This document shows, piece by piece, positions 34,337-42,984 of a stretch of 64,000 nucleotides of DNA. The position numbers and the translations under genes are program-made. Location: positions 1 to 64,000 of the forward strand of contig CAWCUH010000003.1 in NCBI GenBank assembly GCA_963798655.1, read 5' to 3'. Every line of letters starts with the position of its first letter. Within the stretch, counting starts at the first letter, position 1. The notes under the pieces are model-generated. The model was not told where the DNA came from. It made no database searches and saw only the letters and a list, made by a program, of their open reading frames with translations. The DNA comes from CAVSMC01 sp963798655 (GTDB lineage Bacteria; Pseudomonadota; Gammaproteobacteria; Burkholderiales; Casimicrobiaceae).

Positions 34337-35903
34337 AAGGCACCTCCACCGGCTCAGACACCGCCGCCATCAACATCGGCATCGCCGCGATCGCCGCCAC
34401 CGCCAGTTTCTTCAGCAGCCGGTCGTAGCGCGCCACGTCGGCCTTGGGTTCCTCCTTGAGTTGCAGACGCGCGGGCGCCACGATGGCCTCCACCGTCGGC
34501 TGCGGCTTGAACCGGTTCAGCGCGTTGAGCACGTAGCTGTCGTTGATGGCGTTGGCCTCCAACGCCAGTTCGCAGGCGACGTTGACCGCCTCGATGCCGT
34601 CCTCGGCGATGGTGGCGAGGATGGTTACGAACTGGCGGTCGCCGCCGGCTTTGGCGGCCAGCCGCTCTCTCATCTGCCGCAGTGCCGGGGGCAACACCCA
34701 ATCCTTGAACGGCGCACCGTTGCGCAGCGCCCCGGGTTTCTTCTCCAGCGCCGCCACGTAGTGCCAAGGATCATAGAAGGTGCGATCACGCTCGAAACTG
34801 CGCTCATGCTCGCCGACGATGTTGCCATCGGCCACGGCCACGATCCGCTCGGCGTAGGCGCGTAGCGACACCGTCTTGCCGGCGTAGCGGCAATCCACGC
34901 TGTAGCGGTTGCGGTCAACGTGCACCAGCGCCGTCGAACTGACCCGCACCTCGCGTTCGGCGCAGCCCTCGAACGGGGTCGCCAGCGGCACCAGCAAGGC
35001 ACGCTCCGAAGTCTCGAACACTTCCCAGCGGGTGCGCTCGCGCTGCTCTGGATGTGCGGTCGCCTGGGCCAACTGCACGCAGCGCCGCGTCAGCAGCGCA
35101 TTGAGATCAGCCAAGTCGGCACAGTGCAGCCGCGGCGTGAAGATGTTCTCCCGCACATGACCGACCTGGTTCTCGACCTGACCCTTCTCCCACCCGGCCG
35201 CCGGCGTGCACGCCACCGGCTCGATCAGGTAGTGGCTCGCCATCTGCAGGAACTTGCGGTTGTATTGCCGCGCCTTGCCCGTGAAGATCAGTTCGACCGC
35301 AGTCTTGAGGTTGTCGTAGATCCCGCGCTGGCAACTGCCACCCCACAGGCTGAACGCCCGCCAGTGCGCATCGAACACCATCTCCTGCGCTTCGCGCAGA
35401 TACGCCACCGCCAGGAACACGCGGGAGTAGCACAAGCGCAAATGCGCGACCTTCACCGGCGTCGGCCCTCCGCCCAGGTCGACCATCTCGTAGCTCCAGT
35501 CGAATTGGTACGCCTCTCCCGGCGCGAAGCTCTGCGGAATGAAGACGGTGCCCGGGCTATGCCGGCGCTGCTCGTGCCACGCCTTGACGAAGCGTTGCAC
35601 CGTCGGATACGAGCCGCTGAAACCCTCTTGCGCCAATCCATCGAGCAGCCGCTGGGCGGTGCGCTGCTCTTTGCGCGGCCGCTGCGCATCCGCGGCCAGC
35701 ATCGCCTCCAGCTTCTCCACCCACGCCCCCATCACCGGGGCACGCTTCGGGCGCTGCTTGTACCTCGGCTTGGTGACCTCGCCGTCCAGGTACTTCGCTA
35801 TCGTATTGCGCGACGCCGACAGCCGCTTCGCAATCTTGCTGATGCTGAGCTTGTCCACTCGGTGCCAGCGTCGGATCTTGCCGATCGTTTCCACGCAAAT
35901 CAC
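34323..35903 (-). CDS. istA: IS21 transposase IstA
   Basis: 526 aa. N-terminal helix-turn-helix (LSISKIAKRLSASRNTIAKYL), then an integrase-type rve core: YQFDWSYEMVDL (first Asp), GSCQRGIYDNLKTAVELI (second Asp), GWEKGQVENQVGHVREN (Glu). The C-terminal beta-barrel region follows. Full-length and apparently intact. It starts with GTG at 35903, or with an ATG slightly downstream if that is not used. Confidence 0.94.
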   Translation of the reverse strand: MICVETIGKIRRWHRVDKLSISKIAKRLSASRNTIAKYLDGEVTKPRYKQRPKRAPVMGAWVEKLEAMLAADAQRPRKEQRTAQRLLDGLAQEGFSGSYPTVQRFVKAWHEQRRHSPGTVFIPQSFAPGEAYQFDWSYEMVDLGGGPTPVKVAHLRLCYSRVFLAVAYLREAQEMVFDAHWRAFSLWGGSCQRGIYDNLKTAVELIFTGKARQYNRKFLQMASHYLIEPVACTPAAGWEKGQVENQVGHVRENIFTPRLHCADLADLNALLTRRCVQLAQATAHPEQRERTRWEVFETSERALLVPLATPFEGCAEREVRVSSTALVHVDRNRYSVDCRYAGKTVSLRAYAERIVAVADGNIVGEHERSFERDRTFYDPWHYVAALEKKPGALRNGAPFKDWVLPPALRQMRERLAAKAGGDRQFVTILATIAEDGIEAVNVACELALEANAINDSYVLNALNRFKPQPTVEAIVAPARLQLKEEPKADVARYDRLLKKLAVAAIAAMPMLMAAVSEPVEVPCGTP

Positions 35904-35994
35904 TCCAGGTCGCTCCGCAAATCACGGAGTCTGTCAGGCTGCTCACTTTTGCGTGATCAAACAGCCCTAAACCTGCTCAGTATTGCGTGATAAC

Positions 35995-36411
35995 TCACAG
36001 CCAAGTCTGCCCGCCACGTTCGTAGGGCCTGCCTGCTTTGGTGAGCCGCCACACCTCATAGTGGTATTCGTCTCGCTTTGACCAGATAACGTCGCTAATC
36101 AAATAACGCTCTGGTGGGCGCTCGTGTCCTTTCAGAACGACCTCCATCGTAATCTGGTCGCCGGGGAGAAAATCTGCAATCGATAGAACGCGAGCGTGTC
36201 GGAGTTCATCAAGACAGGCACTGCCAACGTCCCGCAACTCCCACGCGCTCTGCATCCGGCGCCACCGGAGTTGCTCGGCAAAGGGACACACCCTGCGCTT
36301 GCGATATTGCGTGTCGGATTCTCGCATTGCACGATTGCAGTCGGCTTGCAATGTGCGGAGGTAACCGCGCAGCACTTCGATCTGCTCGACAATTGGCATA
36401 GGAGTACGCAT
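35995..36411 (-). CDS. Hypothetical protein abutting IS21, possibly truncated
   Basis: 138 aa from the ATG at 36411, with GGAGG just upstream. It begins with a coiled-coil-like helix (VEQIEVLRGYLRTLQADCNRAM), then FAEQLRWRRMQSAWELRDVG and a beta-rich end with LISDVIWSKRDEYHYEVWRL. No family recognised. The stop codon TGA lies at the junction with IS21 (35995), so the natural C-terminus may have been lost. The upstream frame to 36648 is antisense to a CopG-like fragment and is not counted. Confidence 0.5.
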   Translation of the reverse strand: MRTPMPIVEQIEVLRGYLRTLQADCNRAMRESDTQYRKRRVCPFAEQLRWRRMQSAWELRDVGSACLDELRHARVLSIADFLPGDQITMEVVLKGHERPPERYLISDVIWSKRDEYHYEVWRLTKAGRPYERGGQTWL

Positions 36412-36462
36412 ATGCCTCCAAGGATCACGAGGTCGAGCATGTTGGCGATGGTACGATTCTAG

Positions 36463-36603
36463 CGCTCGCGCGCTGGTAAAACCCAAAGCATCTCGCTGCG
36501 GCTGCCGGTTCATACCCTCGAGCGAATCAAGGACGAGGCTGCGCGCGACGTCCCCTACCAGTCTCTGATCAACGTGTGGCTCGAAGAAAAGCTCTCGGCA
36601 TGA
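36463..36603 (+). pseudogene. CopG/BrnA-type antitoxin 3' remnant
   Basis: After an in-frame TAG the plus strand reads SISLRLPVHTLERIKDEAAR, then DVPYQSLINVWLEEKLSA and stop. This is the ribbon-helix-helix C-terminal half typical of CopG or BrnA antitoxins. There is no start codon in the open part, so it is broken. No BrnT-like toxin is nearby. Confidence 0.65.
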
Positions 36604-36741
36604 TTGCTCGACAATTTCCGGCACTTTGTCGACCGCCTGAAACTGCATCCGATCTGCGATTTTCCCTGAAGGATTGACCGATGTTCAGCGCATATGAGGA
36701 GGACGGCTTCACCTAGGTGCAATCACCTGAGGAGAAGCCTA

Positions 36742-36960
36742 ATGGCACGCACGTTTCACCATGGGAACAAGGCGAAGGAACGCCATTTCGGCGCCGATTG
36801 GAGATGGCAGGCGACACCGTCCTGGTGGATCCGGGCAATGATGACCCGCCCGCAACGCCAGGAGGTCCGGCGCCTCGTCAAGCGCACGATGGAGCTCGCA
36901 GACTATGAAGACGCTCCGACATTTCCGCTCGCGAAGAAGCCGCACCATTACTACTGGTAG
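36742..36960 (+). CDS. Small basic hypothetical protein
   Basis: 72 aa from the ATG at 36742, with GAGGAG at good spacing. Sequence MARTFHHGNKAKERHFG, W-rich middle (WRWQATPSWWIRAMMTRPQR) and ending KKPHHYYW. I have seen similar small proteins on mobile elements but no function is known to me. Strongly basic and aromatic, so nucleic-acid binding is possible. Confidence 0.65.
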   Translation: MARTFHHGNKAKERHFGADWRWQATPSWWIRAMMTRPQRQEVRRLVKRTMELADYEDAPTFPLAKKPHHYYW

Positions 36961-37181
36961 CAATCGGAGTTCGCCGCACTGCGCTGCGCTTCGATCCGCT
37001 CGAGGTCCAACTCCGCCTTCGCGAGTTCAGTGACGACCGGGTCCCGCGCAGCGGAGGGCGAGTCGTTCCGAGACGGTTCTTCGCCGGCCGCTTTCACTCG
37101 AGGACTCCGAAATCCGGCTTTGGATCGTGTCGCAAGCGCGAGCTACCCGGGAGTCGAGAGCACCTCGGGTCGGCGATGACG

Positions 37182-37589
37182 TCACGCGAATGGATCCAGC
37201 ACCTTCACGTGTGCCTTTCTGAAATCGTGCGTGTTTCTGGTGACGACGATGAAATCGTGAACGAGCGCGGTCGCTGCGATCAGACTGTCCTTTATCGGCA
37301 GCGATTCACCCGCCTTGCGCAGTTCAGCCAGAAGCTTTGCCCATCGAAGACCCGTCAGCGCATCCCATGGAACGCAGACGATTCTCGCGACGCCCTCATC
37401 AAACCAGATTTCCAGTCGACGACGTCGCTTCCCCACAGGTAGGAGATGAATGCCGAGGCGAATCTCACCCAGAATTATTGGGTCTACCGCTATCGCGCGC
37501 TCGTTGTGCCGCAGCCACTCGATTACGCTGGAATTGGGGGCCGGCTTGGTGGCCTCGCTCAGGACATTGGCATCGACCAGATAGGTCAC
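37182..37589 (-). CDS. vapC: PIN-domain RNase toxin VapC (second module)
   Basis: 135 aa from the GTG at 37589, which overlaps the antitoxin stop as GTGA. PIN motifs: TYLVDANVLSEATKPAPN (Asp), IILGEIRLGIHLLPVGKRR (Glu), LPIKDSLIAATALVHDFIVVTRN (two Asp sites) and DFRKAHVKVLDP. FitB/VapC type. An intact module with the antitoxin upstream. Confidence 0.93.
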   Translation of the reverse strand: MTYLVDANVLSEATKPAPNSSVIEWLRHNERAIAVDPIILGEIRLGIHLLPVGKRRRRLEIWFDEGVARIVCVPWDALTGLRWAKLLAELRKAGESLPIKDSLIAATALVHDFIVVTRNTHDFRKAHVKVLDPFA

Positions 37590-37816
37590 AGCGTATCGGT
37601 CGATTCGGATTCGATAGGAACGAAATAGCCTTTTTCCGGGCACGCCAGCAGCCAATCGACGAGCCCCTCATTGGGAGGGGGCTCTCGGCGCAGGAGGCGA
37701 TACTCGCCACGATCGATACGCTCGACCTCGAATTCTTGGCCAGGCTCGATGTTGTCCCTCTGCCGGATCTCGGCGGGCAATATAAGCTGGCCCTTCGTAG
37801 AAACAGTCGTCTTCAT
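37586..37816 (-). CDS. vapB: AbrB-type antitoxin VapB (second module)
   Basis: 76 aa swapped-hairpin AbrB protein (TTVSTKGQLILPAEIRQRDN, GQEFEVERIDRGEYRLLRRE) followed by a toxin-binding tail (EGLVDWLLACPEKGYFVPI). A 17-bp palindrome lies just upstream. Confidence 0.93.
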   Translation of the reverse strand: MKTTVSTKGQLILPAEIRQRDNIEPGQEFEVERIDRGEYRLLRREPPPNEGLVDWLLACPEKGYFVPIESESTDTL

Positions 37817-37821
37817 GCGGA

Positions 37822-37838
37822 GTAAGATAACGTCTTAC
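37822..37838. promoter_or_regulatory. Operator palindrome of vapBC module 2
   Basis: GTAAGA-TAACG-TCTTAC, a perfect 6-bp inverted repeat 5 nt apart, directly upstream of the vapB start. Similar in core (GTAAG) to the operator at 23239, as expected for related AbrB-type antitoxins. Confidence 0.65.
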
Positions 37839-37959
37839 ATTGCGAAAGTCAACACCAAATCCCACCACGCTAAAAGAAGCCTCGCGCGCGCGTCCTGCTT
37901 GCCGACTCCCGACCGCACCCAAGCTTGCAGAAATCCAGTAATTCCGTTAAACTGCAATT

Positions 37960-38211
37960 ATGAAGGCTACCCTTACCCTTACCAATCGCGGCGTGGTGAC
38001 GCTCCCCGCGAAGCTTCGCCGAGCGTTGGGCCTCAGGGCCGACGACCAGCTCATTGCCGAGACGACGCCGGAAGGATTGCTTTTGCGTCCGGCGGTGACC
38101 TTGCCAGTCGAGATCTACACCGAGAAGCGAATCCGCGAATTCGACGAGGCCGAGGCCGAACTGGCCAAAGTCCTGAACCGCCGGAGCCGTCCGAAGAAAA
38201 TCGCCCGCTAG
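37960..38211 (+). CDS. AbrB/SpoVT-type antitoxin (third module)
   Basis: 83 aa: TLTNRGVVTLPAKLRRALGL, DDQLIAETTPEGLLLRP, then a helical toxin-binding tail (YTEKRIREFDEAEAELAKVL). Upstream there is a loose palindrome TAATT ... AATTA (37939-37960) reaching into the start. The toxin starts 10 nt downstream. Confidence 0.88.
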   Translation: MKATLTLTNRGVVTLPAKLRRALGLRADDQLIAETTPEGLLLRPAVTLPVEIYTEKRIREFDEAEAELAKVLNRRSRPKKIAR

Positions 38212-38221
38212 TCGCCGGCGG

Positions 38222-38632
38222 ATGCGCATTTTTCTCGATGCGAATGTGCTCTTTTCCGCGGCGAAGTCTGACGGCGCGGTCCACCAGCTGCTGACGCTAC
38301 TCGAGAAGTCCGGCCACGAGTGTTGCGTGGATGGTTACGTGATCGAAGAAGCGCGCCGAAACCTCGTTGCCAAAGCGCCGGACCGCGTTGTCGCTCTCGA
38401 GAGACTGTTGTCGCGCATGAAGACGGCGGGTGCGCAGCGCAGCGACACTGCGCTCGAAGCGTCATTGCCGTTACCGGCCAAGGATCGGCCGGTACTGGCA
38501 GCGGCCATCCGCCAAAGCTGCACCGCGCTGGTCACTGGCGATCGCACGCATTTCGGGGCTCTGTACGGCCGAACGATTCAGGGCGTAACCATCTACTCGC
38601 CGCGGTCGCTGGCAGAGATGCTCTTGGTGTAG
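38222..38632 (+). CDS. PIN-domain toxin (third module)
   Basis: 136 aa PIN protein: MRIFLDANVLFSAAKSDGA (Asp), DGYVIEEARRNLVAKAPDR (Glu), LPAKDRPVLAAAIRQSCTALVTGDRTHFG (Asp sites) and GVTIYSPRSLAEML. It is of the subgroup with a C-terminal PxD(r)PVLAAA motif. Coupled closely with the antitoxin; looks intact. Confidence 0.88.
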   Translation: MRIFLDANVLFSAAKSDGAVHQLLTLLEKSGHECCVDGYVIEEARRNLVAKAPDRVVALERLLSRMKTAGAQRSDTALEASLPLPAKDRPVLAAAIRQSCTALVTGDRTHFGALYGRTIQGVTIYSPRSLAEMLLV

Positions 38633-38635
38633 CTG

Positions 38636-38789
38636 GAAATCGCCGCCGGCATTCGAAATCGTCAAGGCGATACAGGAGCTACGCGCCGCCCATAGCCAGG
38701 ACGCCGTCTTCAAGCAGGAACTCGTCGAGGTGCGACTGGCGTGGAAGGCCAAGCGGAACTTCATGAAGCTCTTGGCAACGTTGGACTGA
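38636..38789 (+). other. Open fragment, probably a decayed gene end
   Basis: The plus strand reads AFEIVKAIQELRAAHSQDAV, then FKQELVEVRLAWKAKRNFMK and LLATLD with a stop at 38787-38789. It looks like a real helical protein end but has no start or ribosome site. No family recognised. Confidence 0.35.
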
Positions 38790-38950
38790 CAAATGTGGTG
38801 ACGTGCGTCGTTCGGACCAAGACCGATGGTCCGCAATGCCGGAAATCGCAGGCAGTTATCCACAGATCGCCGAAAAATTTCGCATTTCGTTTGGTCACTT
38901 TTTGGTCACAGAAACCCGGAAACCCGCATCCAGCCTGGCGGTAACACGGT

Positions 38951-38973
38951 TTCGAATCCCGCCCTCTCCGCCA
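38951..38973 (+). other. Putative attachment site: tRNA 3'-end sequence
   Basis: The sequence TTCGAATCCCGC then CCTCTCCGCCA matches the T-loop, T-stem and acceptor 3' end of a tRNA, most like tRNA-Ser, with CCA. The 5' half of the tRNA is absent: the preceding bases do not pair with the T-stem. Such orphan ends are left at the distal border of elements that integrate into a tRNA gene. The region to its left (integrases, IS elements, toxin-antitoxin modules) fits an island, and the region to its right looks chromosomal. Confidence 0.6.
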
Positions 38974-39160
38974 GAATCCGTAGAGCGAACACTTCGAAGC
39001 AATGACATCAAGCGACACACGGGTGACGTACCGCGACGGATGGCGTGTGCTACCTGGACGGCGCGATTTATTGCGGGGTCAAGAGCGTCAGAGCGTTTAG
39101 CGGAAAGTAATCGAAGGTCGACTTGAAGTGTGCGTTGTCGCCTTCCGCAGCATCGGCGCT
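38974..39160. other. Intergenic region at the island edge
   Basis: Between the tRNA-like end and the RsbW-like gene. No gene seen. Confidence 0.3.
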
Positions 39161-39622
39161 CTATCGACGCGGCGTGCGCGTCGACGTGCCCTGTGCATCG
39201 CGCACCTCTGCCGGGACGTCGGGTCGCATGACCAGCCAGAGCAGATTGTGACCATCCTCGTAAGCGTAGTGCGCGCCGTACGCAAGATTGCCGATCAGGA
39301 AGATTCCGAGGCCATCGGCCGGAGGCGAGTCGAGGGGTGTGATGTCGCGTGACGCGAGCGCAGACACCTGAGTCAGCGGATCGTAGGGCGGCGCGGAATC
39401 CTCATACTTCAGCGTGGGGTAGCCTTCGATAACGGCGAGTTCGATGCGGATCGGGGTGTCGGATTCGGCCCGATAACCATGCTGGATGGAGTTGGCGAAC
39501 AGTTCCTCGATGATCAAACGCAGGCGCAGCGCGGATTGTCGGGCGATGCCGTTGCGCTCGCAGAACCCGAGTGCGAATTCGGCCGTGTCGGTCACCGCGG
39601 CAAAACGCGCCGGGAATTCCAT
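39161..39622 (-). CDS. RsbW-like anti-sigma factor kinase (HATPase)
   Basis: 153 aa from the ATG at 39622; the frame is open further upstream. Serine-kinase-type ATPase: LRLIIEELFANSIQHGY (N box, with E-E-x-x-x-N), LKYEDSAPPYDP (G1-like), DGLGIFLIGNLA (G2 glycines). Such kinases phosphorylate STAS anti-anti-sigma proteins and bind a target regulator. The STAS protein (43940) and PP2C phosphatase (40810) on the same strand would be its partners in a partner-switching circuit. Confidence 0.85.
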   Translation of the reverse strand: MEFPARFAAVTDTAEFALGFCERNGIARQSALRLRLIIEELFANSIQHGYRAESDTPIRIELAVIEGYPTLKYEDSAPPYDPLTQVSALASRDITPLDSPPADGLGIFLIGNLAYGAHYAYEDGHNLLWLVMRPDVPAEVRDAQGTSTRTPRR

Positions 39623-39772
39623 TACGTCGCCGGAAGGCAGGGAGGACGCCAAGTGGATTGCGACGCGAGTTGTACCGGCTCGGCGAATCATCGCATCAGG
39701 CGATGTGCACCGCGCGGAATGCTCGCATAATACGCGCATCGTTGAAAACTGGCCGCGTGCCGGGACGCCAAG

Positions 39773-40225
39773 ATGACGCATCCGCTGCAATGGTTTTGCT
39801 GTGCGATGCTGGCGGCTACCATATGTGCCGCGGCCATCCCGGCCCGCGCAGTGGACATCGGCCGCATCAAAGTGGCGCGGGGACAGGTCGCGGTCGAGCG
39901 AGCGGGCGTCATGTTCCCCGGTTCGGTCGGCATGCGCGTGCAAGCCTCCGACACGATCCGGACCGGCGACGACGGTTCGGTGGGCGTCACGATGGATGAC
40001 GACTCGCTCTTGTCGGCCGGGCCCGATTCCGTCCTCGTGCTCGATCGTTACGCGTTCGATCCGACGACCAACCAGGGACGCCTCGACGCAGCGCTCAACA
40101 AAGGAACGCTGGCCGTCATCTCGGGACGCATCGCGAAACAATCGCCGGACGGCATGACGGTGCGTACGCCGACGGCCATCCTCGGCGTGCGCGGCACATC
40201 GTTCGCGGTAGCCGCCAATGAGTGA
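39773..40225 (+). CDS. Exported FecR-domain protein
   Basis: 150 aa with a signal peptide (WFCCAMLAATICAAAIPARA) and a FecR domain: GRIKVARGQVAVERAGV, GMRVQASDTIRTGDDGSVGV, DDSLLSAGPDSVLVLDRYAFD, VRTPTAILGVRGTSFAV. Periplasmic FecR domains of this stand-alone type are found with CHASE2 and OmpA proteins in envelope signalling. It overlaps the next gene by 8 nt. Confidence 0.92.
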   Translation: MTHPLQWFCCAMLAATICAAAIPARAVDIGRIKVARGQVAVERAGVMFPGSVGMRVQASDTIRTGDDGSVGVTMDDDSLLSAGPDSVLVLDRYAFDPTTNQGRLDAALNKGTLAVISGRIAKQSPDGMTVRTPTAILGVRGTSFAVAANE

Positions 40226-40823
40226 GCGGCTGCGAGTCGCCGCCCGTATTCTCACTGCGTTGGCGGCGACGGTACTGATGGGCAGTTGCGCGACCAAGGC
40301 CACCGTCGTCCTGCTGCCCGAAGCGGACGGCAAGCCGACGGCGGTGACGGTACGGCAAGGGGACTCGGAAGTAGTGCTCGACCGGCCGTACGCGGCCGCG
40401 AACGTGAAGGCCGTGGGTGTGAGCGCGTTCGAGTCCAGTCCCCAGGATGTGCAAGCGCGTTTCGGGCCGGCACTCGCGGCGCAGCCGATTCATGCGGAGA
40501 CTTTCGTGCTCTACTTTATCGAGGGCAAGGACGACTTCACCGAGGAATCGAAGCAGCTCGTCGACAAGGTGCTGGCGGAGGTGGCGCGACGCCCCGTGCC
40601 GGACGTGCTCGTCGTGGGACACACGGACGCCATCGGCAACGACCAGCTCAACGATGCGTTGGGACTGCGCCGTGCCGAGACCGTGCGCGCGCGCTTGATC
40701 GCCGCCGGCGTCGCCGCGAGCGACGTGCAGGCAATCTCGCGCGGCAAGCGCGCGCCAGCCGTGATGACACTCGACGGGGTCGCCGAACCGCGCAATCGCC
40801 GAGTCGAGATCATTGTCCGCTGA
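40218..40823 (+). CDS. OmpA-family lipoprotein
   Basis: 201 aa. A lipobox is visible (ATVLMGSC, Cys near residue 23). The C-terminal OmpA domain has VLYFIEGKDDFTEESKQLVD, VVGHTDAIGNDQLNDALGLRRAETV and EPRNRRVEIIVR, which bind peptidoglycan. It is in operon with FecR and its 3' end overlaps the convergent CHASE2 gene by 14 nt. Confidence 0.93.
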   Translation: MSERLRVAARILTALAATVLMGSCATKATVVLLPEADGKPTAVTVRQGDSEVVLDRPYAAANVKAVGVSAFESSPQDVQARFGPALAAQPIHAETFVLYFIEGKDDFTEESKQLVDKVLAEVARRPVPDVLVVGHTDAIGNDQLNDALGLRRAETVRARLIAAGVAASDVQAISRGKRAPAVMTLDGVAEPRNRRVEIIVR

Positions 40824-42984
40824 TGCGTGCCGACTCCAATGGTGCCTCTCCCGCGGAGGCGCGTCCACCGTTCCAGCGCAAAGCGAGGACGGTGAGGTCG
40901 TCCGCGGGCTCCGCGCCTGCGGCGAACGCTTCGACATCGGCGCAGACGGCATCGACAACCGCGCGCGCCGTAACGCCGGGACGCGCAAGGCGCGCGAGCA
41001 GCGATAGCAGTCGGGGGATTCCGTAACGAGCTCCGGCGGGATCTTGCGCGTCCGGGACGCCATCGGTGACGACGCAGATCAACTCGCCCGACTGCAACCG
41101 CCGGCGGCCGCCGCGGTAAGCGAAGTCGTCGACCGTGCACAGTGGTGGCCCGCCGCCCTCCGCAAGTCGCGTGCATTCGCCGTGCATCGGGCTCAGCACA
41201 ACCGGGTTCTCGTGACCCGCGTTGCAGTAGTCGAGCATGCCCGACTCGAGATCCAGGATGCCGGCGGCGGCCGTGATGAAGAACATCTCGGGGTTGTCAC
41301 GCGAGATCTCGCCGTTCGCCGCTTGCATGATCTCGCTGATGGTGGCCTCGCGATCGCGCATCGTGACGCTCTTGTACAGCGCCTTCCCCACGGCCATGAA
41401 CAGGCTCGCGGACAATCCCTTGCCCGCGACGTCGCCGACGAGGAAGAACAGGCGGTCGTCGTCGCGGCGGAAATAATCGTAGAGGTCACCGCCGACCTCG
41501 CGCGCCGGCGCCATTCTCGCTGCAACTTCCGCACGCAAATCGTTCGCGAGCGCATCGGATCGCGGAAGGAAGCCGACCTGGATGCGCTTCGCCGCCTCGA
41601 GCTCGCCCGCCATGTACGCGGCCTGCTCTCGCTGCTGCCGCACCGTGCGCTCCAGCGCCTTGCGCTGTCGCGTCGCTTCCGCGAGCGTGAGCACGACCAG
41701 GACACCAAACAGCAGCAGCAGACCAACTGCGGGAACCGCCGCGTCGAATACGATTCGGCGCCACGCGAACGCCGCGACGCCGGCGATGAGCGGCAACGCC
41801 ACGCAGGCCGCGGCGACCAGCGCCGCGTAATCCGGTCTCCTGCGCGGCGTGGCGTAGACGAGGAGCAGGCCGAGCGTCGCGAAGAGCGTGGCCTCGAGCG
41901 CCGGCGCCCACCGCGGTCGGCTGAGCCAAGCCTGGTCGTACACGTTCTCGAGCAATTGAGCGTGGACCTCGCTGCCCGGCATGCGCTCGCCGAGCGGCGT
42001 CTGCACGTAATCGACCAAAGCGAGCCCGGTGACGCTGACCAGCACCATCTTGCGCTCGAAGCGTGCCGGATCGACGCGGCCCTCCAGCACATCGACAGCC
42101 GAGACATTGCGGCGCCCGTCGCGCTTCGCGTAATGGAGGCGAAGCTGGCCGTCCGGCGGAGTCGGCAACGTGAGCGTGCCGATGTCGACGCTCTCGACGT
42201 CGGCCCCGCGGGCATGCAGGCGGATGTCGCGCGCGCCCAGTGCGACGCGCAGCATTTCCGTGGCGAGCGACGGAGCGAGACGATCTCCAATGCGGACCAC
42301 GAGCGGCGCGCGCCGGATGACGTCTTCGCTGGAGCCCGCGGAAAGGACGCCATGTCCGGCGGCTGCCCGGTCGAGCTCCGGAATGTTCGTGAGCGCTCCG
42401 CCGAAGCGCGGCACGTTCGCCGCGACGCCGAGCGGCGCGTATGCGTCGTGAGCTCGATCAACCAGCAGGATCGGCGGTGCGAGCGGCTCGGCCCCGGTCG
42501 CGTCGGGCGTGCCTGCCCATCCCAGCACCAGCGGGCCTGCGGCAATCGCGCTCGCCAGCACGCTGTCGTTCGACGGCAGTGTGTCGAGGTGTCTCGCTAG
42601 GGTTGGATCGTGCCGCCGTGCGGATTGCAACAGATGCTCCGGCGAGAGCCGGTCGGGCTCGGGCATCAGGATGTCGAGGCCGATTGCGGCCGGACTCTCA
42701 CGCTCGATATCGCGAACGAGCTCGGCGAGCAGGGTTCTCGGCCACGGCCATTGGCCATGTCGCCCAAGGCTGCGCTCGTCGATTTCGACGACGATGACCG
42801 GCATCGACGCGACCTGACGTGGCATCGCGATTTGGTACGCATCGAACCACGCCGCCTGCAGGCGCTCGGTTCCGCTTGGTCCGAAGCCCACCACCGCGGT
42901 CAGCACACCGAGCAGCGCAACGCCGAGGAGCGTGATCCCGCGGCGGCCGAGCGCTTTGGGCCACGCCACCACGGGCGCGGTCAC
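40810..42984 (-). CDS. CHASE2-domain PP2C (SpoIIE/RsbU-type) phosphatase
   Basis: 724 aa. An N-terminal TM is followed by an extracytoplasmic CHASE2 domain (about 30-350: PVIVVEIDERSLGRHGQWPWPR, GLDILMPEPD) and about three TM helices (370-440: LEATLFATLGLLLVYA, LVAAACVALPLIAG, AVPAVGLLLLFGVLVVL). A coiled coil leads to a PP2C SpoIIE domain (about 470-710): APAREVGGDLYDYFRRDDD, LVGDVAGKGLSASLFM, CNAGHENPV, VVTDGVPDAQDP, ADDLTVLALR, with the metal-binding Asp residues. It dephosphorylates STAS proteins. Overlaps the upstream MBL gene (ATGA). Confidence 0.93.
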   Translation of the reverse strand: MTAPVVAWPKALGRRGITLLGVALLGVLTAVVGFGPSGTERLQAAWFDAYQIAMPRQVASMPVIVVEIDERSLGRHGQWPWPRTLLAELVRDIERESPAAIGLDILMPEPDRLSPEHLLQSARRHDPTLARHLDTLPSNDSVLASAIAAGPLVLGWAGTPDATGAEPLAPPILLVDRAHDAYAPLGVAANVPRFGGALTNIPELDRAAAGHGVLSAGSSEDVIRRAPLVVRIGDRLAPSLATEMLRVALGARDIRLHARGADVESVDIGTLTLPTPPDGQLRLHYAKRDGRRNVSAVDVLEGRVDPARFERKMVLVSVTGLALVDYVQTPLGERMPGSEVHAQLLENVYDQAWLSRPRWAPALEATLFATLGLLLVYATPRRRPDYAALVAAACVALPLIAGVAAFAWRRIVFDAAVPAVGLLLLFGVLVVLTLAEATRQRKALERTVRQQREQAAYMAGELEAAKRIQVGFLPRSDALANDLRAEVAARMAPAREVGGDLYDYFRRDDDRLFFLVGDVAGKGLSASLFMAVGKALYKSVTMRDREATISEIMQAANGEISRDNPEMFFITAAAGILDLESGMLDYCNAGHENPVVLSPMHGECTRLAEGGGPPLCTVDDFAYRGGRRRLQSGELICVVTDGVPDAQDPAGARYGIPRLLSLLARLARPGVTARAVVDAVCADVEAFAAGAEPADDLTVLALRWNGGRASAGEAPLESARISGQ

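Larger units (their letters stand above)
33520..35993 (-). mobile_element. IS21-family element (istA-istB)
   Basis: About 2.47 kb. The ends share ATCACG(T/C)AA(A/T)ACTGAGCAGG in inverted orientation (about 33521-33540 and 35972-35991). An internal second copy of the motif at 35943-35960 (GCTCACTTTTGCGTGATCAA) is a typical IS21 multiple-end repeat. I do not see a matching 4-8-bp direct repeat at the flanks, so the element may have undergone rearrangement after insertion. Ends are accurate to a few bases. Confidence 0.85.

Noticed and set aside
34920..35990. 356-codon plus-strand frame
   Set aside because: Antisense to istA.
33301..37885. Similar short string AGAAGCCTCGCGCGCG at 33306 and 37872
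   Set aside because: Only about 18 bases in GC-rich sequence and no wider similarity; not enough for an attachment site.
41044..42600. 518-codon plus-strand frame
   Set aside because: Antisense to the CHASE2-PP2C gene.
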